A stretch of 64,000 bases of DNA from Tricholoma matsutake (GCA_026075535.2 AP026539.1:4402001-4466000); one strand, 5' to 3'. Counted from the stretch's first letter, positions 1 to 11,140 are shown. Numbers and translations are program-made. Notes: generated from the sequence alone by a model not told the origin.

Positions 1-1061
1 CTGTATCTAGCTAACTGAATGCAGCTGGTAACTAGGATGCCATCCCTCTTTTGTATGCTTGTCTCTAGTCATGCAGTTCAGCATAAAATCATCTCATCAA
101 GGAAGAAGGTGTACTTATCAATAAGCATCTCATGACAAATGGCATGGTACCCTCCCAGCCATATGTTTGTCTGCTCTGCAATTGATGAGTTGAAATGCAC
201 CCCTTTCCATCCTCTGACAGAAGCTCTGGGTATGCGACTAGATTACAGTATTGCTAGCAGTATAGATCTGTTTCAGAGTCTTTTGCCTTGAAATGGAAAC
301 CATCAACTGTGAGTCCAATATCATCAAAGAATGGGTCTTTTCCCTGGACAGCCTGAGCCATAGAGCAGTTGTTGTTGAAGAAGATATGATCAGGTTTAAT
401 GTCTTCATGGAAGGTGCGTTTGATGATTTCCTGAACCCATTGATCAATAGACTGATTCATTCACACTTACAATGACACTGCCAATATTCTTGGCACCATA
501 GAATGTCTCATGGGCAATTATTATACCACATGGCACCACAATTATCTGCTCATTATGTGTCCATTTATGACTGAGCTGTATGCATATTCATTTATGTGGG
601 TTCTTTGCTGCAGAGTCCTGCCCAGTAATCTCCAAGTCCTCCTCCTCCTCATCAGCATCAATCAGATCTGCAACATTGACATCTTGTGCAATGGCATCAC
701 TAGGGTGAGCAACATGAGCTCGCTGGAGCCATTCCTTGAGTTGCAAGTGTGCCTGTTGCTGGTCTCGATGAAGTTATTCAGCCTCCTGGTGCTCAGTATC
801 AGAACACATGTGACTGTCAGCAGCTGTGGCTGCAACCAACCACAGAACAGACATGGTTTTGGGCAGAATCCTGCAGACAGAAACTATGCCAGTTATTCTT
901 GAGAGGGACCTTGCAATTGTGGACTGCACAGCATGGACACCCCACTGTAACACCATCGATCACACAAACCCATGCCTTCTTGCCCTTATAGATACATAGA
1001 CATTTCTCGCAGTAATGCCATGACTCGGGTTGGCCATGGACACAGAAGCGGAGGTTGCACC
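1..1061 (-). pseudogene. CxC5/CxC6 cysteine-cluster protein, 3' portion (CxC6 domain), interrupted
   Basis: Minus-strand coding remnant of the CxC6 cysteine-cluster family that accompanies KDZ transposons in Agaricomycetes; its molecular role is unknown. Reading leftwards from 1,061 there is a Cys/His-rich run (CNLRFCVHGQPESWHYCEKC, then CPCCAVHNC and CSVVGC at about 840-1,060). At 250-460 comes a block with FFNNNCSMAQA and FHFKAKDSETDLYC. After an in-frame TAG near 245, WLGGYHAICHEML and FFLDEMI follow at about 95-170. The first codons read straight on from the segment at 39,674-39,890 once the Gypsy insertion is removed, so this is the 3' part of one gene. Internal stops show it is dead. 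Family assignment comes from recognising the cysteine pattern and the conserved WLGGYH / FFLDEM segments. Confidence 0.82.
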
Positions 1062-1429
1062 TGTTACAATTTTGTTATTGTAACCCAGGATGACCAGATG
1101 TATGCTGGCAAGACTGGGTACTTCATTTTTCCTTCGCATTCGACTTGACTCATTCTGATGGGAGACACTTTGATGCCTGACTCCCACCATTTGACATGCT
1201 GCGCTGCAGCATCCCTTGACATTGGACCCTTGACATTGGATCTGTGATGTCAGACACCTCATACTTGGCATGAGGCTTATCTTCTATTGTTCTTTGACAT
1301 GCTGCACTGCAGCACTCCGTGACATCGGACACCTCATGCTAGGCATGAGGCTTATTGTTCTATTGTTCTTTCTATTATTACTTGACAAGGATCTTGTATT
1401 CCGATTGGATGATAGACATCTCTGAACTG

Positions 1430-1437
1430 TATATAAG
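1430..1437 (+). promoter_or_regulatory. TATA box of the Gypsy LTR
   Basis: TATATAAG, conserved in all three LTR copies (also 39,338-39,345 and in the solo LTR near 36,850). It would place the transcript start about 30 bp downstream, so the hairpin array at 1,512-1,719 would lie in the 5' leader of the genomic RNA. Confidence 0.65.
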
Positions 1438-1511
1438 CTACAGTAATACTGCCTGTATTCCTTAGCTTGACCTAATTCAATCAATGGTCTTAGACTCAAC
1501 CAGAACACTCG

Positions 1512-1719
1512 ACAGCTTAGGAAGCCCCTAGCTGTGATAACTCAAACTTGACAGTTGGAAAGCCTCCAACTGTGATACACAAACTGATGGTCTACTCAGA
1601 AAGCCTCTGAGTACGGATAGCCACAACAACTTGAGGAAGTACCCAAGTGAAGGCCAGAAGCCCAATACACTAGGAAAGCCTCCTAGTGTGATACCGATAT
1701 AGTTGGAAAGCCTCCAACT
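1512..1719 (+). other. Array of six small hairpins with a shared loop in the LTR
   Basis: Six inverted repeats follow each other, each with arms of about 6-9 bp around a loop based on GGAAAGCCTC. Examples are ACAGTTGG...CCAACTGT (1,551-1,573), TACTCAG...CTGAGTA (1,593-1,613) and ACACTAGG...CCTAGTGT (1,667-1,689). The arms differ from hairpin to hairpin while the loop stays the same. The same array, partly with different but still complementary arms, occurs in the solo LTR (36,931-37,137) and the 3' LTR (about 39,419-39,629). That pattern argues for a selected RNA structure in the retroelement leader. Its function is not known to me. Confidence 0.75.
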
Positions 1720-1765
1720 GTGACATATGAAGCCAAGGCTGAGTTAAAGACCCATAGTCTTAACA

Positions 1766-2154
1766 AAAGGTCAAGCTGATCTATGCAGTCCACCTACCTA
1801 GGTGCAGACACAACATCTTTCAGACAAAGCCCAGACAGACCTCCAACTGGAGCATCATCATCAGGAAGAACCCTGTGGTATAGATACCAGGGTCAACTAG
1901 TACAATACTTGGAACCAGCACAGAAGTGGTTCTGAAGGAGAACCAGTGATGAAGAACCCCAATACCTCAACAAAGAGGATTTTAGATCTTTTGATAAAGA
2001 AGAAACCCCAGAACAAGATCCATTCTCCCTATCCTACGACAACACCAACATGTCTACCAAACCCACCGCATCGACCAAGGAGATCAGGATACGAACCCTC
2101 AAGGTTCAGGAAGTAGGCCACCTAAGGTAATGGGCCATCCACTGTTTAAAGCTG
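1766..2154 (+). pseudogene. Gypsy leader and first ~35 codons of gag
   Basis: Untranslated leader (1,766-2,049), then gag starting at ATG 2,050 (MSTKPTASTKEIRIRT). After a one-base frame slip it continues as PQGSGSRPPKVMGHPLFKAE and ends at about 2,154. Gag resumes at about 32,273 with PGDCTRTVKFLQE, which is where this family would continue. The break is therefore an insertion, not a simple deletion. I did not recognise a standard tRNA primer-binding site after the LTR. Confidence 0.7.
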
Positions 2155-2664
2155 AACTAAGAGAATATTGATTCATATGGGTGGTTAAATAAGTGGCCAA
2201 TGTACTAATCTTCATTCCTGTAATGTCAAAATAGCACCTTGATGAGATGTTCCCAAACCCAGAGCTATTTGGGGTAAAATTGATGAAATCAGTAATATCC
2301 AAGGCCACTGGTTCTGGTTTCCCCCATAACTAGTGTTCAACATAGAATTTTGGGGAGTTAGATACTGGAATCTGTTCATACAGGCCAGGGCTTTCTCTGA
2401 TATCCAAAAACTTCCACCATCTTTGTTATTTTCCATGTTTCAGGGTAAATGGCCCACTTCTGAGGCTTTGGTCTACATGACTTACTTGACATTAAAAAGC
2501 ATAACTGAAGCATAATTACAAGTAGAACAGTGAGCCCACAACTTTGGGCAATTTCAATCGGCTTAGCTGGCTCAGAGTCGCTTAGGGCAACTTAGCACCA
2601 TTTTGATTGGCTCAAGTGCCTGAGCAGTGCCATGGGCGAGCCAAGCCGAGCCATGGCATCACTA
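2155..2664. mobile_element. Non-autonomous hAT-like element E, right part
   Basis: Ends with GCCGAGCCATGGCATCACTA, a hAT-like terminus, directly followed by ATTTTGCC (2,665-2,672). The matching left terminus (TAGTGTTGCCAACGG) starts at 32,027 and is preceded by the same ATTTTGCC. The two parts (about 510 + 246 bp) would make one element of about 756 bp. The minus strand carries a coding-looking stretch at 2,212-2,436 (FWISEKALACMNRFQ...) that I do not recognise. No inverted terminus is visible at the 2,155 side, which fits its being an internal break. Confidence 0.6.
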
Positions 2665-3300
2665 ATTTTGCCCATCGACTGTTGCAATAACTATACTCTC
2701 CAGCAACAAGGTCCAGTGCTGTGACATGTCAACAGCAATCATTGTGGGCAACTCTTCAAAAACATATTGTCTCGTGAGATGTTTATTGCAAACATAGCAG
2801 CGTGATGTGCACACAATGTAATGATCATCAATGAATGCCTGTATAGTGGAGCATTCACACAAGAGTATAATTTGACAAGAAGAGGTGAGTACATTGGCTC
2901 TATCTACTGGCTGGTTATTCGGACAGTGGCTTGATGATGACATGATAGGACCATTCATAGAGAATAAAAGATCCAGTATACTGTGGATGCCTGTGTAGCA
3001 ACCCCAAGGAAAGATCACAGGATTTACTCTCTGTAACCGACACCATATGTAATCATAGACTTCTTCAAGACTGCATGCAGTACCATGAGGTCACATTTGT
3101 GAGAAGCTGATTGCAATCTGACCCAGATACTGATTGTTAAGGTCCTTGAATTGGAGAGTTTGCAAAGCCATGTCATCTAGCCATATGTTGTACAGGACAG
3201 ATACAACGGCATCATACATGCAACTATTATTGCTCCACTGTGACCCTCTTGGACAGCCAGAAGGAGGGAGATCAACAGAGGGAACATTCATCCCTGTCCC
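2665..3300 (-). pseudogene. Helitron C-terminal cysteine-peptidase-like extension
   Basis: Two minus-strand blocks, 3,091-3,291 (NNSCMYDAVVSVLYNIWLDD) and 2,665-3,018 (CYVCNKHLTRQYVFEE, then HWTLLLESIVIATVDGQN). The NNSC.YDAV motif with a downstream His-bearing region resembles the peptidase-like extension of basidiomycete Helitrons; equating it with an OTU or C48 fold is inference. The reading frame ends artificially at a TAG supplied by the inserted hAT element. It continues in frame at 32,026-31,839 (TNKLRGVMYHMEDHFTSC). Catalytic competence cannot be judged from the fragments. Confidence 0.6.
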
Positions 3301-3473
3301 TTTTTTTTGTCAAAGTCTCAGATTCATTCATTCAGATCTAATTCTGCACAGAACTTTCTTTTGTTTTCAAGTTCAGGTGGTTCAGGCAGTGAACCATTTT
3401 CAGGTACAAAACAAGATACTATAGTTTTATTAAGATGTAAAGTGGGAACCGGCTTGGAGGAGTCCATAAATTT

Positions 3474-5758
3474 TCAGTCAATCTCTGTTCCATTTGACAG
3501 CTGAAAGGGATTGTTTGTTTTCCAACATATTGCTTGATGGACTTGTGAAGGTACATACTGTTCACCTCTGATGAGGTGGAAGGCAGATATTAAATCATTT
3601 CTATGGTCACCCACCACAGATGATGGTAGCCTTCTATTGTAATGCAATGTTGTTATGTCATCTAGCATCTCAATCTCCCTGAACTCTTGATGCAGCACAC
3701 CAGAAGCACCTCCAGTAATTTTATATGCGTCAAACCCTTGCAATATCACTGTGCCTGATGATGATGCACTCTTTGACAATGCCATGTAGTAGGACTGATG
3801 ACTCCTTGCACTTGAGAGATCAACAACATTAAAAAGTCTAGTCTTACCTTGTGACATATAATCAGTCATAGCAAAGTTTGGAAGCACCTCCACTTGACTC
3901 CTGGAAATGTTAATCGTTGCATCACTGGGAAGAACACACTGTGTATTGGAGAGGGTTCTTGTCAATGGGACAACATTCACAGGCTGGCCATCCAGCTGAA
4001 TGGTTTGGGGTGGATTTATAAGCTTCACAAATAATGTATCAAGTATACACTGACCCCTTGAACCATTTGTTGCCTGCCAGTCATAAACCATTGCATCTTG
4101 ACCTTTTGTCATACCTAATTATTCAACCGTATGATTACAGGCAGACCACGACAAAGCATTAGTTTTCCAGGTATATTTTTTGTGTTACTTCTGGGTGGAA
4201 AATCCCAAAGAGTCTGCTGAAGAGCCAGCAACAATGAAGGAACCTGTGTCTGTCACTTCTTCCCCACTGAAGCAAAGGACTTCTTCCTCCTGCACAAATC
4301 AACAGTGCATTCATCTGTCAAGCTAATAACATCTTCAGAATAGAAAGTGACAAGTTCCTGCCCAGTCTCACCTGCAAATCTATGTGTCCCTAGGTCATTG
4401 ATAATGTCCTTTGGTAGATTCAGAGTAGTAATTATAGACACATTATGGAACTGTTTTTGGTTCACAGATAGCCAGCCTTCCAACTCACTGGAGATATGAG
4501 AACATAGAAATGCAAGGTCATCATGTGTGCATGCTTTGTATCGCATGTTGCTCAATGCTTCTCATAGTTTTGCATCATCAGCTGTCTGGGTTTTTTGACA
4601 CATATTTTGATGCAGGATGACTACAGTCGTGATTTGATGCCAGAGTGCCTTTCCAATGGCAGCTTCTTTGTCATGAATGCTCTTTGGATTGGAACCCACT
4701 GTCCTACTATACAAGGATGCGTGCTCCTGCCCTATTGCAGGTGGAAGCTGAGCAAAATCCCCTGCAAATATCATATTTAAACCTCCAAAGGGAAGTTCAG
4801 TAATATTCATTACTCGTGCAAGCCTCTCATGAGTTTTGAACATGTCTTTACAAGATAACATTGACACCTCATCCATGAAAACATATTCTACCCCTTGCAA
4901 CTGCTGTTTCACCTCTGTGAGCTGCATATTAGCAGACTTCCCTATTGCAAAGTCATTTATCCCAAACAGATAATGATATGTTGATCCACCGAGCAATGTG
5001 GCAGCACTCCCTGTGGGTTCTACAATTACAAACCGGTGAGATTCTTTCTTACACTTGAAAAACTCCATTAAAGCTTTCAACACCTGTGATTTGCCTGTCC
5101 CACCCATTCCACCTATGTGCATCCTCAGCTGATCTGAAGACAAGTGGCACAAGTGATTGGCAACTATGGGAAATGCATCCTCCTGCTCTGCATTTAGCTG
5201 AAAGTCCTTTGCTACTTTGTTGATTTCATTTTGCCAGTCAGGACTAGTACATTTCTCTTCCAGATAATCTTTGTCAACAACCTTGACACCGTTCAATATC
5301 TTGACTGCAGGTGAGCAAGTCTCACCAGTATTCTGTTGGAAATTTTTCAAGCGCCCCTCAAGAATTGCATGCCTTTTGGCTGCAACCACATTCTTCCATT
5401 CTGACCCTGCACAGACACCAGAAACTGGTTCATTAGATGTGGACTCCATGTCTTTGGGAAGCCTTTCTGGTAGCTGCTTTGTCCAACCTAGCCTTGTCAT
5501 AATAAGCTTTGTCAATGACATAGTTTTCATCTGCTGATGATACCTGTGACTTTGCAGGTTGTCAATTTCAATCTTGTCAGCTTGTATAGCATCATAGGCA
5601 ACATTATCCAGTTCATCCAACACTCCTGATTGTTTCATTTCATGTGGGATGGATTCATCATTCATCCAGCCAGGTACCACCATGGCACCTTTCTTCAACT
5701 CAGATAAAAAATCATCTCTTTGGTCTAGACACTCATACCATATGTTAAAATTCTGCAT
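3474..5758 (-). pseudogene. Helitron PIF1-like helicase domain
   Basis: SF1B helicase of the PIF1 family that would unwind DNA during rolling-circle transposition. The 398-codon block at 4,562-5,758 has Walker A (GGMGGTGKSQVLKAL), Walker B (VFMDEVSMLS) and motif III (FAGDFAQLPP). The 3,474-4,112 block carries the C-terminal motif AMTDYMSQGKTRLFNV (motif VI region; SQG retained). The intermediate block 4,253-4,555 belongs to the helicase middle. Frames change between 5,758 and 4,562, at about 4,560 and at 4,112-4,253, so the protein is broken. Motifs I-III themselves look intact. Confidence 0.85.
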
Positions 5759-5770
5759 TATTTTTTCCTG

Positions 5771-8130
5771 TCATTCAGTGAACTCATGAGAAACAAAGGC
5801 TTCATCCCAGGACTCATTGGCTGACTTGAGTGAAGAACCAGACTGCCAGGGTGTGAATAACATAAGCATTGTTGTGCAATAGAACTCTCTGTCACCTTGG
5901 TCACAACGAGGCAGGGTTTGGCCTATGAAGTTGGGTATGAGTAGAGCAGGAAAGTGCTTAAGCCATGGTTTCAATCAGTGGATGTGGCACTGAAAATCGT
6001 AGCATAGGATTTGACTTTTTGGATCTAAGTGAATGGGAAGAGCCTTCAGGTTCACAATCAGAATCTGATTTGTTTGTAAGCTGTTCAAGATCAGCTTGCT
6101 CTTGTATGTCATCCTCCTTGTCCTTGACAGAAGGTTGCATTTCCTTCTTAGTAGTTTTGGCCAGAAATATTGCATGTTTGCAAGTAGATATCCAATCATA
6201 AAGGGACATGTCCTCCATATCCACAGGCTGGTAGACGTAGTCATACACATTTGAAATTCCAATGACCTTTCCTTTGTGTTTTAATATGGCAACCTTTTTG
6301 GGTGGCTCTCCACTGAGATCCTCATTCCATGCCTTTCTTACTTCATTGACAAATGATAACCAGTAAAATGGCACGACCTTATGGTTGGTGTAGTGGTCAA
6401 GAAATCAAGTAAATACATGCAAATTGTAGGAGAACCCATTTCAAGCTTTGCACTCATCATATTGATCATCTTTGTCATAAGCTTCCTGGCCTTCACATGA
6501 CTATTTTCACAGCCACCAAGCATTTCAGAATTCTTCTCAAAGACAGATTGAATGGATTCAAACATAACATGGGTCTTCAGGCTCATTTTGGTAATATAGT
6601 CTGACATGTATAACAGGATGCCCTTGATAGCAGTTCTGGATCTGAGACTTGTTACATCAGTGTTGCAGCAGAATAGATATGAAATTACTGGAGAAAAATT
6701 GTTGATCCACAGTTCTCTTTTTTCACATTGAGTGCCCCAGTTACAGGATTGACTTGTGTTTGCTCAAAAAGTTCACGAGGAAATCATGCCTTACATCTAC
6801 CCCATTTATTGGCTGTACAACCTTTATATGCCTTTGATCTGTTCTGAGTGCCATCTCTATTGATGTTAGTACTACAGGTGTGTATATTGGACTTTGAGAC
6901 AATATCATCTACAGTAAATGAAAAGCTTTCCCACCAAGTCTTTAAAATCTTGACACTTTTTACAATTACCACACTTTGCAGCACATGATATTGGTGGAGC
7001 TTCAGGCAAGGTCACAATATGCAGGAGATTCAGCAGCATTAGATACATTGGTCAGAATATCAGCTTGTGTGCCTGTGATGTACTCACCTTGATATGCACT
7101 TTCTAGATATTCAACCATCTGTTGCTGGAAGTCAGAAGTAGGGTCTACTATATGATCCCTCATTTCATCAGGAGTAAGTCCACCCTTAATCCAAAGTAAT
7201 AAATGAATATGAAGTGTGAGCCTACCCTGCTGCTCAACAGTACCATAGTATGCAGATGTTTCCCCCATAGAGGCCAGGGTGATAAGAATCAACACTGAGA
7301 ACATGCTTGATGAACTGCTCCACCATGAAATGGAAAAAATGAGCACAGTCCACTGGATTGCTAGCAATAAGGCAATATCGATCCTCTGGAACTCTAATCT
7401 GAGGTTTGAAAGTCACTTTCTGGTCAGCATAATACAGTGCGATAGGACTTTTAACATCAGCAGGAGAAGATGTAATATACCAAAGTGGTGCACCCTCATA
7501 GGCTATCAATGACCAGATCTCATTTCTCATGTATTTCTTGGCAGTGACAGAGCCTGACACCTTTCCACCTATGTGATCCAAGTCTGGAATAACTTGAAAA
7601 CAACTGCTTTCTTCTGGTGTAGATGGCTTCACAGTTTCACCTTTGGACATCTTAACTGCCATTGTAGAAAGAACATCTTGATTGAGCTTGAGCAAACACT
7701 TTGCAATATCATCAAACTTCTTTGTTTCAGCTAATAGAAAACCTCTGGTGGTACTTGCCTTGATTTGTTCATGGCTGAAGGCTACAAAAGGAAAGGCAGG
7801 GTCTCTTTGAAACTGTTTGTCATGATACATGAGGAGATGTCTCTTATGTTCTTTATCAGAGAGTGAGGTAGATCCAATACCTCCATGACCATATGGAAAT
7901 AACCAAGGGAAAAGTTGTGGATACAGTCCAGGATTTTTGTAAATAAACTCTGCCTGTGTACTACGCCCAATTGAAAGAGCCTTTCCTTTGTTATTCCAGT
8001 GACGTAAAGCAATTGCCTTTTGCATGTCAAGAGTTTTGGTGTAAGTCTGGCCCCACAGACTCAAAACATTATGACAAGTTAATTTACCTACACTGCCATT
8101 ACACACTTCCACGGTGCCAGGACACCACAC
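5771..8130 (-). pseudogene. Helitron Rep (HUH endonuclease) region
   Basis: Replication-initiator part of the Helitron protein. The 298-codon block 7,234-8,130 is the Helitron_like_N domain (PQLFPWLFPYGHGG). After a frameshift, 7,002-7,367 carries the two-histidine HUH motif in TLHIHLLLWIKGG. Further left, 6,784-6,984 has CSTNINRDGTQNRSKAYKGC. The block 6,338-6,607 has SDYITKMSLKTHV, where the catalytic tyrosine lies. The blocks 5,958-6,374 and 5,771-5,974 link to the helicase. At least four frame changes and several stops separate these parts. Their order matches an intact Helitron protein. Confidence 0.85.
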
Positions 8131-8520
8131 ACATCACCGACACAACCACCCTCGCTGCTGACACAGCCACCGGCAATAGCACAGCCACCTATGGCACATA
8201 AACAACTCACCAACACCAGACATACCAATGTCTGTGTTACATTACTATGCCACTGTTACACACTTCCACGGTGCCAGCACAGCCACACACATCGCTGACA
8301 CAACCACCCTCGCTGCCAGCACAGCCACCTATGGCGCATAAACAACTCACCAACACCAGATATACCAATGTCTGTGTTACAGTGAGTTACGGCCACCCTA
8401 TGCCGCCAACACACTCCCACGGTGCCAACACAGCCACACACATTGCTGACACAATCACCCTTGCTGCTGGCACAGCCACCGGTGAATACAACAACAACAC
8501 ACTGGTGACATGCATCCTGG
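8098..8520. repeat. Tandem repeat, ~150-158 bp unit, about 2.5 copies
   Basis: The segment CACTTCCACGGTGCCA begins near 8,104, 8,263 and 8,411. Each copy is followed by CACACACATCRCYGACACAA and CACCCTCGCTGC-like sequence. The block separates the Helitron DUF6570 domain from the Rep domain, so it is an insertion or expansion inside the transposon gene. From 8,520 to 8,764 I see only AT-rich sequence. Confidence 0.75.
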
Positions 8521-8764
8521 CAATGGCACCATACATCCTTATTACCCTTCTATCCACATCCAGCAGTGCCAACATTATCCTATTGATGTGTTACCTTCCT
8601 ATTATGTGACTATGCCTGATGCAGCCTTCCCAAATCACACACTATGCTTGATGTGGCCTTTTACTTACACGATCGATCTTTTTCTTATATTTTTACTCCT
8701 TAACCTTCATTCCTACTTCCATGCAACAAAGATAATTTGATCCTGTCTTTTAGTAAACCTAAGT

Positions 8765-9407
8765 CTAGTGTAAGCTGCCAAACTTGGCATCCTTCCATTT
8801 GGTATCTAATTCTGCACCAGTAAGTCTGTGGACAATAAAGGGACATTCAACAGCTGCAACGCCATCATCCAGGTCCTTGTCAAATACACTTGTCCCTTCT
8901 GGAACCTTATTAGAGAGATCATGACAATATTCAACAGAAACAGGAGGACAGTCCTCTGGATACTTGTCAAGATTTTCATATGATATGTCCAAGTCACTGT
9001 AGTCAACATGATTCAGTTTAAGCCACTCAAGTGCTTTTGCCACATGATTCCTTCTAACCAAAAGGGGTACACGAGACAGATCAGCTTCAGTTGGTTTTGA
9101 TGGTCCTGTAAATAATATTGCAAGGATATCATCAAGTTCATCAATGGGAGGTGGCAGGATATTGTACACCTTTGGCATAGGAGTTTTGAATGCAATCACA
9201 TGAGCAACCATTTTTCTGAGTCCACTAGAAGCCACTTTGATAAAGCAACAATTGTGACATATACAAGCTACAAGTATTCTTTCTATAAAATTGATGTCAG
9301 ACAGTACTTTTGGAACAGGACCAAGCCAAATGTTGTTGGGTAGTGCTAGTCAGGGTACTTTGCCTTTTCTGACACTCTGACGGCAGGTATCACAGATTTT
9401 GTCACAT
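8765..9407 (-). pseudogene. Helitron N-terminal DUF6570 domain
   Basis: Minus-strand 156-codon block 8,765-9,235 plus upstream coding to 9,407. The upstream part has a zinc-like pair CDKICDTC and the run LPNNIWLGPVP, separated by an in-frame TGA (near 9,350). Then follow RKMVAHVIAFKTPMP, LPPPIDELDDILAILFTGP and WLKLNHVDYSDLDISYENL, the hallmark of DUF6570 in fungal Helitrons. The domain's role is unknown. A premature stop at FGSLH and the repeat insertion cut it off from the Rep domain. Confidence 0.82.
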
Positions 9408-9861
9408 TGGTAGTCAAGGACAGGACTATAAGAGCAACCTCAGCCTCTAGCAAAGGGAAATCCAAAGTTAAAATTATACTACATATTACAGGGATTGGGG
9501 ATGCACCTAGCAAAGGGAAATCCGAAGAGAAAACTTTAAGGATCCCTTTGCCGATGCCCAGTATATGTGAAGATGACAAAAATCAAATAATAACCTAAAA
9601 ATAGAAAAGATGGAGATAGGCAGATCAAGGCCGCCAAATGACATCATACCAAGGGGTAGATGTCAGAAGGGGTGCTCTGCCTCTAAATATAAAACTGTCA
9701 ACATGCACAAACATGATAGAAAGGGAAATTAGTAATAAAATCCAGAAAAAATCATAGAAAATAAAGAATAGAAGGAAATGAAGTGAGGAAAAATATAGAA
9801 CAAATGTAAAAAATAGGAGAAACACACAGGGCACCCCCCTAGTCCCCCTAGTCCCCTTACA
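9408..9861 (-). repeat. 3' LTR of Gypsy element 2 (minus strand)
   Basis: On the minus strand it starts TGTAAGGGGACTAGGGG and ends TTGACTACCA, giving TG...CA ends and 454 bp. It follows the integrase/chromodomain tail of Gypsy 2 (11,700-13,345) and a purine-rich tract (AGAGAGGGGGTAA, about 11,668-11,680), once element F is removed. Two short internal repeats (GGATTTCCCTTTGCTAG) lie near 9,450 and 9,515. It abuts the Helitron N-terminus at 9,407. Confidence 0.6.
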
Positions 9862-10186
9862 TGAGGTCTTTACTGTGCCCCACATATTCCGAGCCAGTCC
9901 ACGCAGAATTCGGTGGACTCCGCACAGACTAGCTCAGACTGGACCCACTCATTTGGCTCAAATGTCCTGTATATTGCTCAGACTCCTAGAGAGTCCACAC
10001 AGACTTTTGTGGAGTCTGAGCTATTTTTGGACTTTTACTCGGAGTGTGCATGGACTTTGTCTGAGCAACATCAATTTACTTGGACTCAGACAGACTCGGA
10101 CAGATACATGTCTGAGTCAAGTCCGAGTTGAGTCCGTGGATGCACAACAGAGGCTTAGCTGACTACAGAAAAATTATGTATTAAAG

Positions 10187-10254
10187 TAGAATCAAACCCC
10201 AAGCCTTGTTGCCAAGCATAAATAGCGCAATTAACCACTACACCACAGAGCTGT
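10187..10254 (-). repeat. tRNA-derived (SINE-like) module, minus strand
   Basis: Read on the minus strand it has an A-box-like TGGTGTAGTGGTTAATTGCG and, about 35 bp on, a B-box-like GGGTTTGATTC. These are spaced as in a tRNA gene, but the arms do not pair fully. It is best seen as a decayed tRNA-derived SINE head or internal Pol III promoter inside element F. Confidence 0.5.
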
Positions 10255-10508
10255 TATCAGTAAGTGCAAACAATTGCATTATCTAACCGTATTTAAATCA
10301 TGTGACTCATGGGCAAGTTCAAGACGCGTCAACAATCATTGTTGATGTTGATCACCACCATCACTCTCGATGCCACTGCCTCCCACCTCCCTCTACCACC
10401 ACCACCGCCCAGTCAGCCCCTGCCTCTGATGCCTCTTGCACCATCAGCAACAAACAGCAAACTAGCTGAGCTGATGCAACAGGACCCAATGAGCCAAGCC
10501 GACACAAT

Positions 10509-10541
10509 GGGCCCAAACGATGATAATCATCGTTTGGGCCC
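10509..10541. other. Perfect 33-bp palindrome
   Basis: Two 16-bp arms (GGGCCCAAACGATGAT and its complement) around a single central base, inside element F. It could extrude a cruciform or form an RNA hairpin. Related TTGTTTGGGCC segments occur at about 58,085 and 58,255 in a related element. Confidence 0.8.
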
Positions 10542-10879
10542 CTAGTAAGTGTTTTTTTTTGTTTTTTGTTTTATCAATCAGCTAATTGTATTTTATTGCC
10601 TTTTAGGTTGTATGCTACTGGGCATGACCTGCCACGACAAAAAATGTGCAACCCACGCACATGCCCACCTGATCCCCTCCCCATTCAAACAGGATGTGAG
10701 GCTGTTGACACAGGCTAGGAGGGTGCCCAGGGATGCCAGGAGACCCCAGAAGGGGGATACCTGCCTAGTAAGCACCCACCAACCTCCATAATCGTGCCAC
10801 GTCGCACTGATATGCCCAAACCCCCCCCCCCCAAAAAAAAATACAGAAACCCAAATGGGGAACGATGGCGACAAACAAT

Positions 10880-11140
10880 GACAAGCCACCCACCCCCAGC
10901 CTCATGAGCAACTGCTCATGGGGTGGAACGTGGGTGGAACAATGCCCAGATGCAGGAAAAGGAGACGACAACAATGCACCACCTGCCCCCAGCCTCACGA
11001 GCAACTGCTTGTGGGGTGGAGAGTGGGTGGAATGACACCTAGGCACAGGGATAGGAGACGACAGTGCACCACCTGCCCCCAGCCTCACGAGCAACTGCTT
11101 GTGGGGTGGATCACTGGTGGAATGACAATGACGACAAGCC
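10880..11140. repeat. GC-rich tandem repeat of ~100 bp, about 2.7 copies
   Basis: Copies share CCCCCAGCCTCACGAGCAACTGCT followed by TGTGGGGTGGA, at about 10,894, 10,987 and 11,078. Each copy contains a short inverted repeat (GAGCAACTGCTC-like). It lies inside element F. From 11,170 to 11,410 the element is T-rich with no feature I can name. Confidence 0.7.

Larger units (their letters stand above)
1062..1765 (+). repeat. 5' LTR of the main Gypsy element (704 bp)
   Basis: Starts TGTTACAATTTTG and ends CATAGTCTTAACA, so it has TG...CA ends with the short inversion TGTTA/TAACA. It is preceded by GCACC (1,057-1,061), which recurs directly after the 3' LTR at 39,674-39,678. A copy of identical length lies at 38,970-39,673, and a longer relative at 36,343-37,181. 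U3 carries small palindromes such as CCTCATGCTAGGCATGAGG. A TATA box and a run of six hairpins follow. In the part I compared (about 1,080-1,140 against 38,985-39,050) the differences from the 3' LTR are all C/T or G/A transitions. Confidence 0.93.
2665..9407 (-). mobile_element. Decayed Helitron, main part
   Basis: Minus-strand rolling-circle transposon of the fungal DUF6570 / Rep / PIF1-helicase type. It starts at 9,407, where an LTR abuts it, and runs leftwards through DUF6570, the HUH Rep domain, the helicase and a C-terminal peptidase-like extension to 2,665. There it stops at a hAT terminus. Its last codons continue on the far side of the 30-kb block at 32,026. Frameshifts and stops between the coding blocks, and a tandem-repeat insertion at about 8.1-8.7 kb, show that it is inactive. 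Neither a Helitron 5' TC end nor a 3' hairpin/CTRR end is visible. Confidence 0.85.

Noticed and set aside
1..1061. A KDZ transposase in the window
   Set aside because: Only the associated CxC5/CxC6 protein is present; no KDZ transposase motif was found on either strand.
1512..1719. CRISPR array
   Set aside because: The constant part is a hairpin loop, the variable parts are self-complementary arms, and it recurs in LTRs of a eukaryotic retroelement.
2523..2664. Two separate ~145-bp MITEs (2,523-2,664 and 32,027-32,175) instead of two halves of one element
   Set aside because: Their inner ends (TAGAACAGTG and GAGGTGCTA) do not form inverted repeats with the outer ends. The only matching 8-bp duplication is the one shared between 2,665 and 32,019.
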